Numbered from the stretch's first letter, positions 26,537 to 36,451 are shown. The stretch: DNA of 64,000 nucleotides from UBA5314 sp035560815 (GCA_035560815.1 DATMYR010000045.1:62001-126000), one strand, 5' to 3'. Notes: a model not told the origin generated them from the letters alone. A program made the numbers and translations.

Positions 26537-28111
26537 CTACCTGAGCCTACTCTCCTCAAAAGGTTTCAAGATCTCAGGGATATCGTTAATCAAATCCACT
26601 GCCACCAGCCCTCGCTGCCCTACTCTGTCTGCGCCCAGGTCGCCGGCCGCACCGTGTAAATACACACCGGCAATCGCCGCATCCTGCGGGCGTAAACCCT
26701 GGGCTGCCAGGCCGGCAATCATGCCGCATAGGACATCACCGCTGCCGGCCGTTGCCATCCCCGGATTCCCGGTTAGATTCAGGTAGACTTCTCCACCCGG
26801 GGTGGCCACCAAAGTCTGATGTCCCTTCAAAACCAGGGTGACGCCATACTCCTGGGCAAAATTACAGGCGATCTCCATTCTATGGGTCTGAATCTCCTCA
26901 ATACTCTTGCCGCTGAGCCGACTCATTTCACCGGGATGGGGTGTAAGCACCAGGGGAATCTGGCGCTTCTTAAGAATGCCAACTTCCCCTTGCAATGCAT
27001 TTAAGCCATCGGCATCGATAATTACCGGGATGCCGGAGTGTTCTAAAACGAAACGCACGATAGCCCGCGCTTCCGGATACCGAGACATACCAGGGCCGAT
27101 TGCACAAATCGAAGCAGTCCCCAGGAGATTTTCAATTGCCGGCAATGCCTCAATCCCTATCGCGTCCTGGGCAGTCGCGGCCAGGGGCGTTGTCATAATT
27201 TCCATAATACCACCGGCTACGATAGGCAAGAGCGTCTCGGGCAAAGCTGCAGTTACCAGGCCAGCACCGGAGCGCAGTGCGGCGTATGAGGCCATCATTA
27301 CGGCACCGGTCATACCCAGGGAACCACCGATTACCAGGACATGTCCATAGCTGCCCTTGTGGCTGTCCGGTCGGCGGGGCCGAATCATAGAATGGACTAG
27401 AGTCTCGTTGATTAGATTGGTTTTTAAACCGGGATCGCAAAGCAGGGCCTGGGGAATAGAAATATCAGCCACCGTTAAAGCTCCCACATACTCCCGCCCT
27501 GGTTCTAAGAGCAAGCCCAGTTTGGGCAAAGCAAAGGTTACCGTATATACAGCCCGCACCGCTTCTCCATTTACTTTACCAGTATCAGCCTCCACACCCG
27601 ATGGTATATCCACAGCCACCACCGGCACCCGACTCCAGTTGAGAATCTTTACGATGCGAGCTTCAAAATCATTCAATCGGCCCTGAAAGCCTATACCGTA
27701 TAGCGCATCCACAGCCAGATCACTGGAAAGCAGGCTGCTCATGAGAACATCCAGGGCTGAATCTTGGTCCAGAGGGTAAATCTTCGCACCCATCCGTTGG
27801 AGAATCCGGTAATTGATCAAGGCATCGGAGCTGAGCTGATCCTCCCGCCCCAACAAAAAAATCTCCACCAGTGCCCCGGAATTCATGAGATGACGTGCTA
27901 CTACCATTCCATCCCCGCCATTGTTGCCTTTGCCAGCCAAAATCAGTACTTTTTTCCCCTGGCTTTGACCCAGGATCTCTTCAATAATCTCCAGGGTGCG
28001 CAGGCCAGCGTTTTCCATCAGGACCAGGCTGGGTATACCAAAATCAGAGCTGGCCCGCTGGTCAATCTCTTTCATCTCCCTGGCTTTGATAATCTTCACG
28101 CTATCATTCAC
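26537..28111 (-). CDS. nnr: Bifunctional NAD(P)HX epimerase / dehydratase
   Basis: 524 residues. It repairs hydrated NAD(P)H. The N-terminal YjeF_N epimerase domain (about 1-215) has VLMENAG and GKGNNGGDGMVVARHL. The C-terminal ribokinase-like ADP-dependent dehydratase has KGSYGHVLVIGGSLGMTGA, DADGLNAL, LTPHPGEMSRL and NPGMATAGSGDVLCGMIAG. It overlaps acpS by 8 nt. Confidence 0.95.
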   Translation of the reverse strand: MNDSVKIIKAREMKEIDQRASSDFGIPSLVLMENAGLRTLEIIEEILGQSQGKKVLILAGKGNNGGDGMVVARHLMNSGALVEIFLLGREDQLSSDALINYRILQRMGAKIYPLDQDSALDVLMSSLLSSDLAVDALYGIGFQGRLNDFEARIVKILNWSRVPVVAVDIPSGVEADTGKVNGEAVRAVYTVTFALPKLGLLLEPGREYVGALTVADISIPQALLCDPGLKTNLINETLVHSMIRPRRPDSHKGSYGHVLVIGGSLGMTGAVMMASYAALRSGAGLVTAALPETLLPIVAGGIMEIMTTPLAATAQDAIGIEALPAIENLLGTASICAIGPGMSRYPEARAIVRFVLEHSGIPVIIDADGLNALQGEVGILKKRQIPLVLTPHPGEMSRLSGKSIEEIQTHRMEIACNFAQEYGVTLVLKGHQTLVATPGGEVYLNLTGNPGMATAGSGDVLCGMIAGLAAQGLRPQDAAIAGVYLHGAAGDLGADRVGQRGLVAVDLINDIPEILKPFEESRLR

Positions 28112-28475
28112 CCTTTCTCGCTACAGCTACAGCTACCGCATGATCATCGGTATGACTGAGACTCAAAGCGATGCTTCCATAGGCTGCATTTTCCCAGTAT
28201 TGAGCAGCACGTCCATGAAGAACCACCCTGGGAATTCCGCTGGGGTCGTTGACCACCTCGATATCCCGAAAACTTACACCTTCTTGCAGCCCCAACTCCA
28301 ATTTCTTCACCGCTTCTTTCGCGGCAAAGCGCACAGCCAAAGAAGGAAACGGATTGCGTCGACGTTTACAATACTCAAATTCGCCCTCGGTGAATAGGCG
28401 GTTCAAGATACGGGGTGTCCGCTCAGCTACTTGTTTGAAGCGCTGAATTCCAACGATATCAATCCCTGCCAGCAT
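28104..28475 (-). CDS. acpS: Holo-ACP synthase
   Basis: 123 residues from the ATG at 28475 with GGGGGAT upstream. It transfers 4'-phosphopantetheine from CoA to the acyl carrier protein. GIDIVGIQRF with the Mg-binding Asp and RFAAKEAVKKLELG with the Glu-Lys pair are diagnostic. Overlap with nnr indicates coupling. Its substrate AcpP is encoded at 2590-2832. Confidence 0.95.
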   Translation of the reverse strand: MLAGIDIVGIQRFKQVAERTPRILNRLFTEGEFEYCKRRRNPFPSLAVRFAAKEAVKKLELGLQEGVSFRDIEVVNDPSGIPRVVLHGRAAQYWENAAYGSIALSLSHTDDHAVAVAVARKGE

Positions 28476-28544
28476 GTTATCCCCCATGTGTTCTCTTAAA
28501 ACCATAATAAACGTTCTTCAGAAGAGCATTTGGCTTTTTCGGAA

Positions 28545-29024
28545 TTATAGATTAGCTTGGACAAAATCCACCAGCTCCGCCTGCTCCTTATCACTAAAAA
28601 TCTTATCCACATCCAATAATAGTAAGAGCCGGTCATCCAGCTTACCGATTCCTACCAGATATTGGGCTGCGGTATTCTGGATCACCGAAGGTGGCGGATC
28701 GAGATGACTATAATCCATATGTAGAACCTCGCTCACCTCATCCACCATAATCCCTATAGTATTACCTCCGACTTCTACAACCACACTGCAATTCTCCGTT
28801 TTCTCACTCGAACTACCGAGGTTGAACCGCTTCTTCAAATTTATTATGGGTATTATTTTACCCCTGAGACTGATAATTCCTTCAACGAAATCAGGCGATT
28901 GAGGCAGGCGGGTGGTGGCAGTAGTTTGAATGATTTCCTGCACCTTGGTAATTGGCAAGGCATACTCGCAAATCGAGTCACCCTGTTTGAGCTTAAAAAC
29001 CACCAATTGAATTTCATTGTCCAT
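28545..29024 (-). CDS. cheW: CheW-like chemotaxis scaffold protein
   Basis: 159 residues from the ATG at 29024 with GGAGG 9 nt upstream. A single CheW domain: LVVFKLKQGDSICEYALPITKVQEI, FVEGIISLRGKIIPIINLKKRF, GIMVDEVSEVL and LLLLLDVDKIF. CheW bridges chemoreceptors and CheA. No cheA, receptor or flagellar gene is in the window, so it is a stand-alone copy that may work with receptors encoded elsewhere. Confidence 0.92.
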   Translation of the reverse strand: MDNEIQLVVFKLKQGDSICEYALPITKVQEIIQTTATTRLPQSPDFVEGIISLRGKIIPIINLKKRFNLGSSSEKTENCSVVVEVGGNTIGIMVDEVSEVLHMDYSHLDPPPSVIQNTAAQYLVGIGKLDDRLLLLLDVDKIFSDKEQAELVDFVQANL

Positions 29025-29253
29025 ACATTTACTCCTCCCTCCGGGAAATGTCCATAAGCCACCCAAAGGATTTTCGCGGCTCACCGACTTCCTATATGGA
29101 ATAATACAGCGGGATTGTCCTTTTTCCTTCACAAAAACCTTATTTATTTAAATTCTTTCTTGGAGAGGAACATTTTGGCTCCCAAAGATGAGACCAACGG
29201 CCCCGTGGGACGGGGCCTGAGAGCATGGATAGGTCGGGGAAGGTTTTGTTGTC

Positions 29254-30276
29254 CTATTTGATCATACCCATGGCGCGATACGTTGCTTCATCGACTTGGC
29301 CGGTAGGGGGGAGATCGTGCCACACCTGAAAGTATTTTACGGCCAGTTCCGTCATGTTGCCAAAACGCCCATCGGCCCGGTCCAAATCAAGCCCCAGTTC
29401 CTTTAGCCGGCTCTGGACATAGACGACTTTTTGACCGGAGGCGTTTTTTTTCAGCGTAACCGGTTTCAGGTTGCTGGGAAACATCTTGCCATTTTCCACA
29501 ATCCTGATCGTTGTGCCCAGAGGCACCTGGGGATAGAGTTTCTCTACATCACGATTGAACATACGGATGCAGCCATGGGAGGCAAAGCTGCCAATAGATC
29601 CAGGTTTGTCAGTACCATGGACTCCGAATATACCCCAGGGGACATTGAGTCCCAACCAGCGCGTCCCAAATCCGTCACCCCAATTCAAACACTTTTGCAC
29701 CACCCTCCATTCCCCCAGAGGTGTGGGGGTTTCGCTTTTCCCCACCGCCACCGGGTATTTGGCTATGATTTTACCATCCTCAACCAGGACAAGGGTGCGC
29801 AGCTTCACATCAATTTCAATATAAAGGCGTCTTTTCTCGGGCCCATGAGTGCCGGTAGGCAATGCCGGTTCTCCTCCGGGACCATAGAAGAGAACATTCC
29901 ACACTTCTTCACTGACCACACCATTGTCCGGCAGTCCATTGGCAACCTGGAATAGACGAACCACAGCCTGGGTTCCGTCATCAAAACGGCCACTAGGCTC
30001 AATATCGTATCCCAACTCCTTGAGACGCGCCTGAATCATCCATACAGCATCACCCTGCAGGAAAGGCTGGCACAGATACAAACTGGGATAGTCTGTACGG
30101 TTAATGATCTGAATGGGTTTCTCCTCTGCTGGTGCGGGTGCCTTTTCCGCCCCCCGGACCGGCAGACTCCATGTTCCAACCAACACTATGAGCATAGTTA
30201 TGAGTAAAAGATGAGGCAGCTTACGCAAAATCCACCAACCTCCCCGGAACTGTTTGTAAGGGGCAGAATGAATCAT
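29254..30276 (-). CDS. L,D-transpeptidase with two peptidoglycan-binding domains
   Basis: 340 residues from the ATG at 30276 (AAGGA upstream). An N-terminal hydrophobic export segment (LPHLLLITMLIVLVGTW) is followed by a PG_binding_1 repeat (AVWMIQARLKELGYDIEPSGRFD), a YkuD catalytic domain with the active-site Cys in ASHGCIRMFNRD, and a second PG-binding repeat (YVQSRLKELGLDLDRADGRFG). It would make or edit cell-wall cross-links, possibly in spores. It is monocistronic. Confidence 0.92.
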   Translation of the reverse strand: MIHSAPYKQFRGGWWILRKLPHLLLITMLIVLVGTWSLPVRGAEKAPAPAEEKPIQIINRTDYPSLYLCQPFLQGDAVWMIQARLKELGYDIEPSGRFDDGTQAVVRLFQVANGLPDNGVVSEEVWNVLFYGPGGEPALPTGTHGPEKRRLYIEIDVKLRTLVLVEDGKIIAKYPVAVGKSETPTPLGEWRVVQKCLNWGDGFGTRWLGLNVPWGIFGVHGTDKPGSIGSFASHGCIRMFNRDVEKLYPQVPLGTTIRIVENGKMFPSNLKPVTLKKNASGQKVVYVQSRLKELGLDLDRADGRFGNMTELAVKYFQVWHDLPPTGQVDEATYRAMGMIK

Positions 30277-30404
30277 CAATTCCTTTTTCAAAGGACTGCC
30301 CCTTAACTATCTATTTTCCAGACTGGTAAATTATGACCTTTTCCTGCTTAATCCGGTGAAGTAGCTGACGATTCAGGTGCCATACCAGAGCAACACAACG
30401 ATGC

Positions 30405-32405
30405 TCAGGATTCGGTTAGCAAATCGCGCAGTTCACTAGAGGATGTGACCGGAGCCCTACAGCTGCGATTCGAACACACGTAAGCGCTCGGGTAGCCTTC
30501 CAGACTGCCATACTCGCTTTCTGGTGCTTCTTCCTGGAAGAAGGTTAAGACATAAGGACGGAAATCCTTCCAGACTTCTTTAATCATACGTCCTGTTTCC
30601 TCTGCTTCCCGGGGGCCTATTATCTTAATTTCCGTCCCCGGATCCAGGTAATGCGACAGGGCGCAGAGATAGAAGGCATAGGCCTCTGGCATACTCGCTA
30701 CCGATCCTGCGAAGTACACGATTTGCTTCTCAGCCTTCTCCTCCAGGTCTTCCCGACCGGTCAGACGGGCCAGTCGCAGCAGGTTCAAGGCTGCCACCGA
30801 GTTGGCGGAAGGCATAGCCGCATCGTAGAGTTCTTTGGGCCTTCCGATGAGCTGCTCGGCATCCCAGCCATAAAAGAAAAAACCGGCTGTCGTTTCATCC
30901 CAAAAATATTGAATCATATCATCGTTCAATTGCCCGGCCCATTCCAATAGTTCTTGATCATAGCAGGTCTCATATAATTCAATGCAAGCCCAAATGAGAA
31001 AAGCATAATCATCTGCGTAGGCGGGATAACGTGCTTCTCCTTCTCGAAAACGGGCCAATAACCGTCCATCTTCCCGCCGCATTCGCGTAAGTATAAAATC
31101 AAGAGCTTTCCGGGCCGCTTCAAGATACAGTTCCCGGCCCAAAACCCGTGCGCCCAGCGCCAGAGCAGCAATAACCAGACCATTCCAACTGCACAGAATC
31201 TTGTCATCGCGCTGTGGACGGGGACGTTTATCGCGCTCAGTCCGGAGTTGTTCGCGCAATGAATTCATCCGCCTCTCCTGGCTGCTATCGGGTAAACCCT
31301 TCAGCAGATTGGGAATGCTGGCCCCTTCGAAGTTGCCCCCGGGCTTGATGCCATAAATCGAGCAAAAATGGTCGGCTTCTTCACCCAGAACCGCTTTCAC
31401 CTGTTCGGGTGTCCAGAGATAGAAAACCCCTTCTCCTCCTTCTGAATCAGCATCCTCGGCTGAATAAAATCCTCCCTCCGGTGAACGCATATCGCGCAGC
31501 AGGTAGGTAAATATTCCCTCGGCCACCCGCCGGTAAAGGTCCTTTCCGGTAACTTGATAGGCTTCCAGATAAGCCATGGCCAGCAGTGCATTGTCATAGA
31601 GCATCTTTTCGAAATGGGGTACCAGCCAGCGACGATCAGTTGAATAACGGGCAAATCCAAATCCCAGATGATCGTAGAGCCCCCCCCGATACATGCCTTC
31701 CAGCGTCTTTTCCACCATGTTCAAAGCTAGCCGGCTGTCGAAAGAATGGTAGTAGCGGAGGAGAAAGAAGAGGTTATGGGGGGAAGGAAATTTGGGCGCT
31801 GATCTAAAACCGCCGTAATCATGATCAAAAGCATGTTCAAAGGAGTTGAAGGCAGAGTGAAGAAGCGACTGACTGACATCCCCTTTTTGGTGCGAATCCT
31901 GAGAGGCCTTCAACCAGGTACCGATCTTTTCTCCCGCCTGCAGAAGAGTGTCCCTTTCACCGTCCCACATTTTACGAATTTGAGGCAACAGTTCCAGCAA
32001 CCCCGTCATTCCTCTGCGACTGCCAGGAGGCAGATAGGTTGCGGCAAAAAAAGGCTCTCTATCCGGAGTCATGATAATGGTTAAAGGCCAGCCTCCCTGC
32101 CCGGTCAAAGCCTGGCAAACGCTCATGTAAACAGAATCCACATCCGGCCGTTCCTCACGATCAACCTTGATGGCCAGATATTGCTGATTCAAGATATTGG
32201 CAATGGTAGGATCTTGAAAGGATTCCTCATGCATAACATGGCACCAATGACAACTTGAGTATCCAATACTTAGAAATATTGGTATATCGTTACTCTTGGC
32301 TTCTTGGAAAGCCGCTTCCCCCCAGGGATACCAATCGACCGGATCATGTGCGTGCTGCAATAAATACGGACTTTTTTCATTTATCAGGTGGTTCTGTTCA
32401 GACAT
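30405..32405 (-). CDS. DUF255 thioredoxin-domain protein (YyaL / SSP411 family)
   Basis: 666 residues. It has an N-terminal thioredoxin-like domain: NEKSPYLLQHAHDPVDWYPWG, then the redox pair in SSCHWCHVMHEESF and VDREERPDVDSVYM. A long alpha/alpha-barrel domain resembling glycoside-processing folds follows (GGFRSAPKFPSPHNLFFLLRY, VPHFEKMLYDNA). The role is not established. The ATG at 32405 has GGGAG 8 nt upstream. Confidence 0.93.
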   Translation of the reverse strand: MSEQNHLINEKSPYLLQHAHDPVDWYPWGEAAFQEAKSNDIPIFLSIGYSSCHWCHVMHEESFQDPTIANILNQQYLAIKVDREERPDVDSVYMSVCQALTGQGGWPLTIIMTPDREPFFAATYLPPGSRRGMTGLLELLPQIRKMWDGERDTLLQAGEKIGTWLKASQDSHQKGDVSQSLLHSAFNSFEHAFDHDYGGFRSAPKFPSPHNLFFLLRYYHSFDSRLALNMVEKTLEGMYRGGLYDHLGFGFARYSTDRRWLVPHFEKMLYDNALLAMAYLEAYQVTGKDLYRRVAEGIFTYLLRDMRSPEGGFYSAEDADSEGGEGVFYLWTPEQVKAVLGEEADHFCSIYGIKPGGNFEGASIPNLLKGLPDSSQERRMNSLREQLRTERDKRPRPQRDDKILCSWNGLVIAALALGARVLGRELYLEAARKALDFILTRMRREDGRLLARFREGEARYPAYADDYAFLIWACIELYETCYDQELLEWAGQLNDDMIQYFWDETTAGFFFYGWDAEQLIGRPKELYDAAMPSANSVAALNLLRLARLTGREDLEEKAEKQIVYFAGSVASMPEAYAFYLCALSHYLDPGTEIKIIGPREAEETGRMIKEVWKDFRPYVLTFFQEEAPESEYGSLEGYPSAYVCSNRSCRAPVTSSSELRDLLTES

Positions 32406-32579
32406 GAGGTCAACTCCCGTTTCTATTATTTTTCTTGGCTTAGTTTGGGAGTTATTATGGGGATTATGTGTTTTATCACTTCTTTACGCCAGGGGACACA
32501 GTCAGGCGGTGGTGGAGGCGGTGTGAGTTTCCCAATATTCTCCGCAACAGCAAGCCTTTTTGAGCTGTTTGAACATTGA
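32388..32579 (+). CDS. Small membrane-anchored ORF with Gly-rich SFPIF tail
   Basis: 63 residues from a GTG at 32388; an ATG at 32457 with GGGAG 5 nt upstream would give 40. A hydrophobic stretch (YYFSWLSLGVIMGIMCFI) is followed by TQSGGGGGGVSFPIFSATAS and a short LFELFEH end. This tail matches the C-terminus of the large secreted protein at 32738-36451, which lies convergently across a terminator. It could be a real short protein or a 3' gene remnant. It overlaps the DUF255 start region. Confidence 0.45.
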   Translation: MVLFRHEVNSRFYYFSWLSLGVIMGIMCFITSLRQGTQSGGGGGGVSFPIFSATASLFELFEH

Positions 32580-32662
32580 TAGGTTGTGCTGGAATCTGAC
32601 AATATTCTGAACTCCCGTGATCAGGGGTGGCCTGACATGGCCCTTTCAATTCTTTAACGCAT

Positions 32663-32699
32663 GGAAAAGGCTCAAAAATCAGCTTTTTGAGCCTTTTCC
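32663..32699. terminator. Bidirectional terminator between convergent genes
   Basis: A perfect 16-bp stem (32663-32678 with 32684-32699) with a TCAGC loop. The A-rich/T-rich arm ends give U-rich tails in both directions. It closes the small plus-strand ORF. For the large minus-strand gene it lies about 40 nt after the stop. Confidence 0.85.
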
Positions 32700-32737
32700 A
32701 ATCTTAATTCAGCCCGTAGGGGATTGTCTCATGCCCT

Positions 32738-35700
32738 TTAATCATTTAAGAACTGTTCGAAGTAGCTGGGAAGGGCTGTAAATATGGGGAAGCTCTCGCC
32801 TCCGCCTCCTGCGCCTGATTGCATCCATTTCCCATATAGAGTAATATTGCTTGAAATCGGGGTGTTGGCGAAATCAAACGGGGTTGTACCGTTTTCGAAA
32901 TACCACCCGGAGAATGTGCACCCGGACTTGACCGGGGTAGGCGGCGCATCGACATACCCCCCGGCTACCACCGTCTTCGGATCTACAGACGAATCGCCGT
33001 TGCTTACAAATGTCACGATAAAGGTCTGTACCGCTGATTTAATTTCCACATCATAGGTGGCCGTCTTGCCGCCAATGGTAATGGTCAGGGTCTGACTGGC
33101 AACCGCGGTGCTGCTATTAAAACCGCTGACATCGGTCGCCGTTATGGTCTCGACCTTTTTGCTGTCGTCGCTGTAGGTTCCCGTAACTTCCAGCCCGCTT
33201 ATATCCAACTCTTCTCCCACGTTATACACCAGCCTGCTGGCCGGGTTCGTGATGGCAATGCTCTGCAGTGTGACTGGCGCCGGGTTGATGGTGTAGCTCC
33301 CCGCATTGTAGGGAGAGTTGCCGGCCCCGCTTAACACTAACTGCACCTGATAGCTTCCGGCAGCTAGCGTTGAAGGCACCGCCAGGATCAGGTTGGCAGT
33401 ATTGCCAGCAACAGTCCCGCTAACGCTGCTCTTTACCTCGTTGTTGCCATCCAGAAGATTGGCAGTAATCGCTGTGCCGTCGGCTACACGGGTGGTGGTC
33501 ACGGCGATGCTCACGTTCTGAGCGTCACCTGCACTGCCGCTGGTTGGGCTGATTGCAGCACCGCTGATAGAGGGCGCCGGGTCACTCATTTGCAGGACAA
33601 GATTCTTAGCATTGTAAGCAGCTTTAAAGGTGTGTCCCTGGGCGTTGGTTATGGTATTGAAAGTTCCGTTATTGGAGCCGTAGGTCATCGCGGTAAAACT
33701 GTCAGTACTGGCAGGCACGTAGGAGTTGAGCAGGTTCACATCCAGGTTGCCGGCCAGAGTGGCCGTATTTGAAACCTTAAATGGGCTGTTGTCACTTGTG
33801 GTGGATCCTGCGATATCCAAACGAAGAACGCCCGTGCTGTCCTGGGTATAGGTCTTATTGATAGAAATTATACCGGACTTAACCAGCATCGTTCCCTTGT
33901 TGTTGAAGGGAGTATCAAAATAAGATGTGCCGGTTCCGGCGCTTTTTTTGAAAATGCCATTGGCGTTGTTATTAAACGTCGCGGTTCCTCCTTTATTTCT
34001 GTACCCATAGTCGCCCTGAAAATCAAAGGTCCCGTTGTTGTTAATGATTCCAACTCCGTAAGCACTTGCATCGTTGGTATAAACGCCTAAATCATATTGG
34101 CTGATGACGGTCCCATTGTTTACCAGGGTGCCGCAAATATAACAAATATTACTGCCTGCATTCACAATATTGATGGTGGCGCCAGCCGCTATGGTGATGG
34201 TGCTGCCGCCCATTTGCATACCGCCATTCCAGGTGCCGCTCCCGGTTACGGTAACATTCCCGCTACCGCCCAGCCTGCTGTTTTGACAATATCCATGCGG
34301 GCCATTGACAGTCAGGTTCAGAACAGCCGTAGTAACTGGAATATTGAAGTAGATAATGGAGTTAATATCCCCTGAGGCATTGACAGCGCTGGGGTTGATG
34401 CCCCCGGCGGGATTAACGAAGTTGGAGGTGCCCGCCGAATGATTGATGGTTTTCACACTCAGGGCGGAGCTGTTAAAGGTGGCGGCGCCTCCCGAAGTAC
34501 TGATGGCATCAGCATTAATACTGGCGCAGTTGAAAGTAACAGAACCTCCGGTGACATTCAAATTGGGAGTGATTATACTTGAGGCGGAGCTTAAGGTTGC
34601 CGTTCCGCCGCCAAAGGCCAGGTTGGATCCGGAATCTGCATGGAAGCTCCCCTCACTGTTTCCTCCCCCATTCAGGCTCAAGGTGCCGGAGTTTACCAGC
34701 ACGCTTCCCTTATTATTGAAGGCAGCATCAAAATAAGATGTGCCGGTTCCGGCGCTCTTTTTGAAAATACCATTGGCGTTGTTATTAAACGTCGCGGTTC
34801 CTCCTTTATTTCTGTACCCATAGTCACCCTGAAAATCGAAGGTCCCGTTATTTTCAAGTTTACCAACACCGTAAGCACTAGCATCATTGGTATAAACGCC
34901 TAAATCATATTGGCTAATAATGGTCCCATTGTTCACCAGAGTGCCGCAAATATAACAAACATTACTGCCTGTATTCACAATATTGATAGTGGCGCCCGCC
35001 GCTATGGTGATGGTGCTGCCACCCATTTGCATACCGCCATTCCAGGTGCCGCTCCCGGTCACTGTAACATTCCCGTTACCGCCCAGCCTGCTGTTTTGAC
35101 AATATCCATGCGGGCCATTGACAGTCAGGTTCAAAATAGCCGTAGTAACTGGAATATTGAAGTAGATAATGGAGTTAATGTCCCCTGAGACGTTGACAGC
35201 GCTGGGGTTGATGCCCCCGGCGGGATTAACGAAGTTGGAGGTGCCCGCCGAATGATTGATGGTTTTCACACTCAGGGCGGAGCTGTTAAAGGTGGCAGCG
35301 CCTCCCGAAGTACTGATGGCATCAGCATTAATACTGGCGCAGTTGAAAGTAGCAGAACCTCCGGTGACATTCAAATTGGAGGCGCTTATGCTTGAGGCGG
35401 CGCTTAATGTTGACGTTCCTCCACCAAAGTTCAGAGTAGCGCCGGAAGCTGCCTGGAAGCTTCCATCACTGCTTCCCCCTCCATTCAGGCTCAAGGTGCC
35501 GGAGTTTACCAGCACGCTTCCCTTGTTGTTGAAGGCGGAATCAAACTGAGATGTGCCGCTTCCGGCGCTCTTTTTGAAAATGCCGGTGGCGTTATTATTA
35601 AACGTCGCCGATCCTCCACGATTTATGTACCCATAGTCGCCCTGAAAATCGAAGGTTCCGTTGTTGTTAATGATTCCAACACCTTTATCACTAACATCGC

Positions 35701-36451
35701 CGGTATAAAAGCCTAAATTATAGTTGCTGACGATTGTCCCATTGTTCTCCAGGGTACCGCAAATATGACAAACAAAACCACCGGTATTAACAATATTGAT
35801 GGTGGCGCCAGCCGCTATGGTGATAGTGCCGCCGCCCTTTTGCATGCCGCCTCTCCATGTGCCGCCCTTGGTTACGAGCAGGTTCCCCTTCCCGCCCAGC
35901 CTGCAGTTTTGACAATATCTATTATCACCTGTGGCAGTCAGATTCAAAACAGCCGTGGTAACTGGAATATCGAAGTTGATAATGGAACCGGTATCCCCTG
36001 AGACATTGATAGCGCTCGGGTTGATTCCCCCGGACGGACTCTTGAAGCTGGAGGTACCGTTTGAATGATTAATAGTATTAACACTCATGGCGGGACAGTT
36101 GAAGGTGGCGGAGCCTCCCGAAATACTTAAGGTGTTGACATTCATATTGGCGCTGATACTGACAGTACCTCCGTTGATACTCAATGTGCCATCGCAATCG
36201 ATGCTGTCCATATCATAGGTCCCCGTGGATGATATGGTGACGGTAACCCCGGCGGGTATTATGACATGATCACCCGTCCCAGGCACCCTGCCCAGGTCCC
36301 AGTTGCCAGCTGCACCCCAGTCGCCATTTCCCGCCGCTGTCCAGGTGATGGTGCTGCTATCCGCACTAACCGCGCTCAAACCAATGCCCGGGCCCAATGC
36401 CGCCAGCACAACCAGCATGAATACAATAGACCACTTGTTTGTCCGAACCAT
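32738..36451 (-). CDS. Large secreted repeat protein (beta-helix repeats, Ig-like, InlB-type repeat)
   Basis: 1237 residues from the ATG at 36451 (AAGGAT upstream). Order: signal peptide (KWSIVFMLVVLAALGPGIG); a cap module with WTAAGNGDWGAAGNWDLGRV; three tandem units of 271 residues, about 120-930, with strand-turn patterns of a right-handed beta helix; an Ig-like region; a bacterial Ig-like repeat (LQSIAITNPASRLVYNVGE); an InlB B-repeat (FIVTFVSNGDSSVDPKTV...TLYGKWMQ); and a Gly-rich SFPIF tail. Each unit contains VCxICGTL-type CxxC. It is probably a cell-surface adhesin or matrix protein. There is no LPxTG motif or SLH domain. Confidence 0.88.
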   Translation of the reverse strand: MVRTNKWSIVFMLVVLAALGPGIGLSAVSADSSTITWTAAGNGDWGAAGNWDLGRVPGTGDHVIIPAGVTVTISSTGTYDMDSIDCDGTLSINGGTVSISANMNVNTLSISGGSATFNCPAMSVNTINHSNGTSSFKSPSGGINPSAINVSGDTGSIINFDIPVTTAVLNLTATGDNRYCQNCRLGGKGNLLVTKGGTWRGGMQKGGGTITIAAGATINIVNTGGFVCHICGTLENNGTIVSNYNLGFYTGDVSDKGVGIINNNGTFDFQGDYGYINRGGSATFNNNATGIFKKSAGSGTSQFDSAFNNKGSVLVNSGTLSLNGGGSSDGSFQAASGATLNFGGGTSTLSAASSISASNLNVTGGSATFNCASINADAISTSGGAATFNSSALSVKTINHSAGTSNFVNPAGGINPSAVNVSGDINSIIYFNIPVTTAILNLTVNGPHGYCQNSRLGGNGNVTVTGSGTWNGGMQMGGSTITIAAGATINIVNTGSNVCYICGTLVNNGTIISQYDLGVYTNDASAYGVGKLENNGTFDFQGDYGYRNKGGTATFNNNANGIFKKSAGTGTSYFDAAFNNKGSVLVNSGTLSLNGGGNSEGSFHADSGSNLAFGGGTATLSSASSIITPNLNVTGGSVTFNCASINADAISTSGGAATFNSSALSVKTINHSAGTSNFVNPAGGINPSAVNASGDINSIIYFNIPVTTAVLNLTVNGPHGYCQNSRLGGSGNVTVTGSGTWNGGMQMGGSTITIAAGATINIVNAGSNICYICGTLVNNGTVISQYDLGVYTNDASAYGVGIINNNGTFDFQGDYGYRNKGGTATFNNNANGIFKKSAGTGTSYFDTPFNNKGTMLVKSGIISINKTYTQDSTGVLRLDIAGSTTSDNSPFKVSNTATLAGNLDVNLLNSYVPASTDSFTAMTYGSNNGTFNTITNAQGHTFKAAYNAKNLVLQMSDPAPSISGAAISPTSGSAGDAQNVSIAVTTTRVADGTAITANLLDGNNEVKSSVSGTVAGNTANLILAVPSTLAAGSYQVQLVLSGAGNSPYNAGSYTINPAPVTLQSIAITNPASRLVYNVGEELDISGLEVTGTYSDDSKKVETITATDVSGFNSSTAVASQTLTITIGGKTATYDVEIKSAVQTFIVTFVSNGDSSVDPKTVVAGGYVDAPPTPVKSGCTFSGWYFENGTTPFDFANTPISSNITLYGKWMQSGAGGGGESFPIFTALPSYFEQFLND
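33870..36130. repeat. Three tandem 813-bp coding repeats
   Basis: Matching anchor sequences recur at 33898, 34711 and 35524, and at 34443 and 35256, a period of exactly 813 bp (271 codons). The two gene-distal copies (33870-35490) are nearly identical. The gene-proximal copy (35490-36130) is more diverged. Such near identity suggests recent duplication or gene conversion and could confound short-read assembly. Confidence 0.9.

Noticed and set aside
28603..28611. Perfect DnaA box TTATCCACA in the CheW gene
   Set aside because: A single copy inside coding sequence, expected by chance.
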